A DNA stretch of 64,000 nucleotides from an uncultured Lachnospiraceae bacterium (GTDB lineage Bacteria; Bacillota; Clostridia; Lachnospirales; Lachnospiraceae), in contig CANAPP010000002.1 in assembly GCA_947363565.1 (NCBI GenBank), positions 1 to 64,000 of the forward strand, written 5' to 3'. A model generated the notes under the pieces. The model was not told the DNA's origin, searched no databases, and saw nothing but the letters and a program-made list of their open reading frames with translations. How positions within the stretch are numbered: position 1 is the stretch's first letter; each line of letters begins with the position of its first letter. The translations under genes and the position numbers were made by a program. Positions 61,807 through 64,000 of this stretch are shown here, piece by piece.

Positions 61807-62937
61807 ATGGCTACATTAGAGGAACTTCGCAGGCAGCTTGACGAAGTGGATGATGAGATGGTCAGGCTTTTTGAGAAGCGCATGAGCATCTGCGAGCAGG
61901 TAGGAGAATACAAAGTGGGATGCGGACGAAAGGTATTTGACCGGCAGCGGGAGGCAGGGAAGCTTGCTGACGTGGCAGGTAAGGCGTCTACGGAATTTAA
62001 TAAAAAAGGGATCAGGGAGCTTTATCAGCAGTTGATGTCCATGAGCAGGAAGTTACAGTATCAGCAGCTTGTGAAGGCGGGAGCCCTTGGCCGGCTTCCT
62101 TTTATCGAGATGCCGTCTATAGATATGGAAAACGTAAGGATCGTGTTCCAGGGGACGGAAGGTGCCTACAGTCAGGCGGCGATGTACAATTATTTCGGAA
62201 AAGACTGCAACAGTTTTCATGTGAATACATTCCGGGAAGCTATGGAGGCTATCGAGGAGGGGGCGGCGGACTATGCGGTCCTTCCTATCGAAAATGCCAT
62301 AGCGGGAGCAGTCAACGAAGTCTATGATCTGTTGGCGGAGTTCGAGAATTATATAGTGGGAGAGACGATCCTTCCGGTTAAACATACGTTATGCGGACTT
62401 AAGGGAGCATCGATCTCGGATATCGGACAGGTGTACTCTAAAGCAGAAGCGCTGATGCAGACCAGCCGGTTTTTAAATTCACATCCGGACTGGCAGCAGA
62501 TCAGTGTTGCGAATACTGCTGTGGCGGCAAAAAAGATCTTAGAGGATGCGGATAAGAGCCAGGCGGCGGTGTGCAGCGCTTATGCGGCAGATATCTACGG
62601 TCTGTCTGTGCTGTCGGAGGATATTAATGATGAAAATGACAACAGTACCAGGTTTATTGTTGTAACGAATCAGAAGGTGTTTTCCAAAGCAGCGAAAAAG
62701 ATCAGCATTTGCTTTGAACTGCCCCATGAGCCGGCGTCTCTTTACCAGCTTTTGTCTCATTTCGTCTATAATAATCTGAATATGACGAAGATCGAGTCAA
62801 GGCCGGTGGAAGGGAAGAACTGGGAATACCGTTTCTTTATCGACTTTGACGGGAACTTAGCGGATCCGGCAGTGAAGAATGCGATCCGGGGGCTCAGGGA
62901 GGAGAGCCGGAATCTAAGGATATTCGGAAATTATTAG
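61807..62937 (+). CDS. pheA: Chorismate mutase / prephenate dehydratase (P-protein)
   Basis: 376 residues from the ATG at 61807, ten bases behind AGGAGG; earlier in-frame ATGs at 61675 and 61798 fit less well. A fused enzyme of phenylalanine synthesis. Residues 1-90 are the AroQ chorismate mutase (LRRQLDEVDDEMVRLFEKRM). The dehydratase follows with FQGTEGAYSQAAMYNYF, LPIENAIAGAVNEVYDLL and NDNSTRFIVV. The ACT domain (FELPHEPASLYQLLSHFVYNNLNMTKIESRPV) gives feedback by phenylalanine. Confidence 0.95.
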   Translation: MATLEELRRQLDEVDDEMVRLFEKRMSICEQVGEYKVGCGRKVFDRQREAGKLADVAGKASTEFNKKGIRELYQQLMSMSRKLQYQQLVKAGALGRLPFIEMPSIDMENVRIVFQGTEGAYSQAAMYNYFGKDCNSFHVNTFREAMEAIEEGAADYAVLPIENAIAGAVNEVYDLLAEFENYIVGETILPVKHTLCGLKGASISDIGQVYSKAEALMQTSRFLNSHPDWQQISVANTAVAAKKILEDADKSQAAVCSAYAADIYGLSVLSEDINDENDNSTRFIVVTNQKVFSKAAKKISICFELPHEPASLYQLLSHFVYNNLNMTKIESRPVEGKNWEYRFFIDFDGNLADPAVKNAIRGLREESRNLRIFGNY

Positions 62938-62960
62938 ACCGGCGGAAAGGACAAAAAGTG

Positions 62961-64000
62961 ATGAGAACAAAAGAATTCATGCTGTATCGGGGGATGGAGG
63001 ACGGAGAACTCCTCATGGATATGGCATTTCTGATGGACAATTATAAAAATGAATATTATAACCGGGAGGATTTAAAAGAGCTTCTTTTTGAGACGGCAAA
63101 CCGGCTTTTAGAGCTTTCGGTCAGTCATGGGTTTGCCGGGAATCTTTGGCATACGTATCTGACTTATCTGCTTGCAAGTCATGAGAATGCCTACAGCACT
63201 TCCTGTGAGATTATCGGAGAGATAACAGGAAGTATCAACCGTGCGGCACTCCATGATTTTGCCATATTTAAAGAGCTTTTTGATTACGATTTTTCAGATA
63301 TGGAAGCAGTGCTTGGGACGGACTGTCTGTCCTTGCTTCTTTGTTATGAGGGAAGCGGCGGCCATGGGAAGGTATTCAACCAGCGGATACGGGACCGGAT
63401 CTGTGAGCTTGCCGGTCAGCTTTCGGAAGCAGGAAGCGACGAGGAATTTATGGTTACAGTTACCCGGTTTTACGGGGACTTTGGCGTGGGGAAGCTGGGA
63501 CTCCACAAGGCGTTTCGGGTGGAACATACGGAAAACGGAGCAAAGATCGTGCCCATCACGAAGATTGCCCATGTGCATCTGGATGATCTTATCGGATATG
63601 AGATTGCCAAGAAAAAGCTGGTTGACAATACGGAAGCATTTATAAACGGCAGGAAAGCCAATAACTGCCTGCTGTTCGGCGACGCGGGAACGGGCAAATC
63701 TTCTTCTGTAAAAGCCATTTTGAACCAATATTACGACAAGGGGCTTCGCATGATCGAGGTGTACAGACACCAGTTCCATGATCTCAACGACGTGATCTCC
63801 CAGATAAAGAATCGTAATTACAAATTTATTATCTATATGGATGATCTTTCTTTTGAGGAATTCGAGACGGAGTACAAGTACCTGAAGGCTGTTATCGAGG
63901 GCGGCCTGGAACGCAAGCCGGACAATGTGCTGATCTATGCCACCTCCAACCGCAGGCATCTTATCCGGGAGAGCTTCCGGGACAAGGAAGAGAGGGAAGA
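62961..64000 (+). CDS. DUF815-type AAA ATPase, cut by the window end
   Basis: The first 346 residues are present; the frame is open to the window edge. The N-terminal 230 residues are helical. The ATPase core starts at DDLIGYEIAKKKLVDNTEAFI, followed by Walker A LLFGDAGTGKSSSVKAIL near 240 and the Walker B region KFIIYMDDLSFE. VLIYATSNRRHLI is the sensor region. The family is a stand-alone AAA+ ATPase of unknown role. It follows pheA by 23 bases. Confidence 0.9.
   Translation, partial: MRTKEFMLYRGMEDGELLMDMAFLMDNYKNEYYNREDLKELLFETANRLLELSVSHGFAGNLWHTYLTYLLASHENAYSTSCEIIGEITGSINRAALHDFAIFKELFDYDFSDMEAVLGTDCLSLLLCYEGSGGHGKVFNQRIRDRICELAGQLSEAGSDEEFMVTVTRFYGDFGVGKLGLHKAFRVEHTENGAKIVPITKIAHVHLDDLIGYEIAKKKLVDNTEAFINGRKANNCLLFGDAGTGKSSSVKAILNQYYDKGLRMIEVYRHQFHDLNDVISQIKNRNYKFIIYMDDLSFEEFETEYKYLKAVIEGGLERKPDNVLIYATSNRRHLIRESFRDKEERE

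Overview
The window looks like chromosome of a spore-forming anaerobic Firmicute of the family Lachnospiraceae. The support is spoIVA with a sigma-E-like promoter, a selenocysteine-dependent glycine reductase (Stickland) cluster, the DUF5717/DUF5716 pair, choline-binding-type and Big_2 surface proteins, and moderate GC. A relative of the [Clostridium] scindens/hylemonae/Dorea group is a guess; no rRNA is present to settle it.

Layout. 1-2 kb: a cupin protein and a convergent CobD-like aminotransferase, separated by a long hairpin. 2-7.4 kb: a three-gene block (DUF5717, DUF5716, TPR-like) of unknown function that runs into purF, followed by purB. 10.6-21 kb: the glycine block. It holds an alanine/glycine:cation symporter, a glycine riboswitch with a terminator, then grdX-grdE-grdB-trxB-trxA-grdA-grdC-grdD. 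Both selenoproteins (GrdA, GrdB) read through an in-frame TGA. Four of the intercistronic gaps in this operon are filled with palindromic elements, three of which share a recognisable core. 21-30.5 kb: an AraC-type regulator divergent from an MFS transporter, a BspA-like membrane protein, an L,D-transpeptidase, tgt, yajC and glycogen phosphorylase. 30.6-36.7 kb: nucleoside and base salvage (guanine deaminase, a broken Crp-like regulator, deoB, deoC, deoD, cdd) with two small membrane proteins. 36.8-44 kb: amino-acid synthesis (leuB, ilvD, ilvB, serC, serA), again with large palindromes between leuB, ilvD and ilvB. 44-53 kb: polysaccharide deacetylase, a divergent PRPP synthetase, a radical-SAM DUF512 protein, der, plsY, gpsA and spoIVA. 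53-64 kb: a BaiA-like short-chain dehydrogenase, DegV, moaC, a Big_2/amidase-like surface protein, a MogA/MoaB-type protein, an MBL-fold hydrolase, rnhA, RNase P RNA, pyrBI, a CmpB-like membrane protein, pheA and the start of a DUF815 AAA ATPase.

How it fits together. Serine made by SerC/SerA is a direct glycine precursor. The AGCS symporter brings in glycine. The riboswitch can sense glycine, and the grd/trx operon reduces it to acetyl phosphate and ammonia with thioredoxin as electron donor. The purine, pyrimidine and PRPP genes form a second theme.

The observations most worth following are (i) the family of nested hairpins between genes of the grd and leu/ilv operons, several with a conserved T:T mismatch core and one flanked by an 8-bp target duplication; (ii) the glycine riboswitch in front of the glycine reductase operon; and (iii) the DUF5717-DUF5716-TPR block, whose DUF5716 member looks like a degenerate Hsp70/actin-fold protein. 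All calls come from reading the sequence only; no database search was run.
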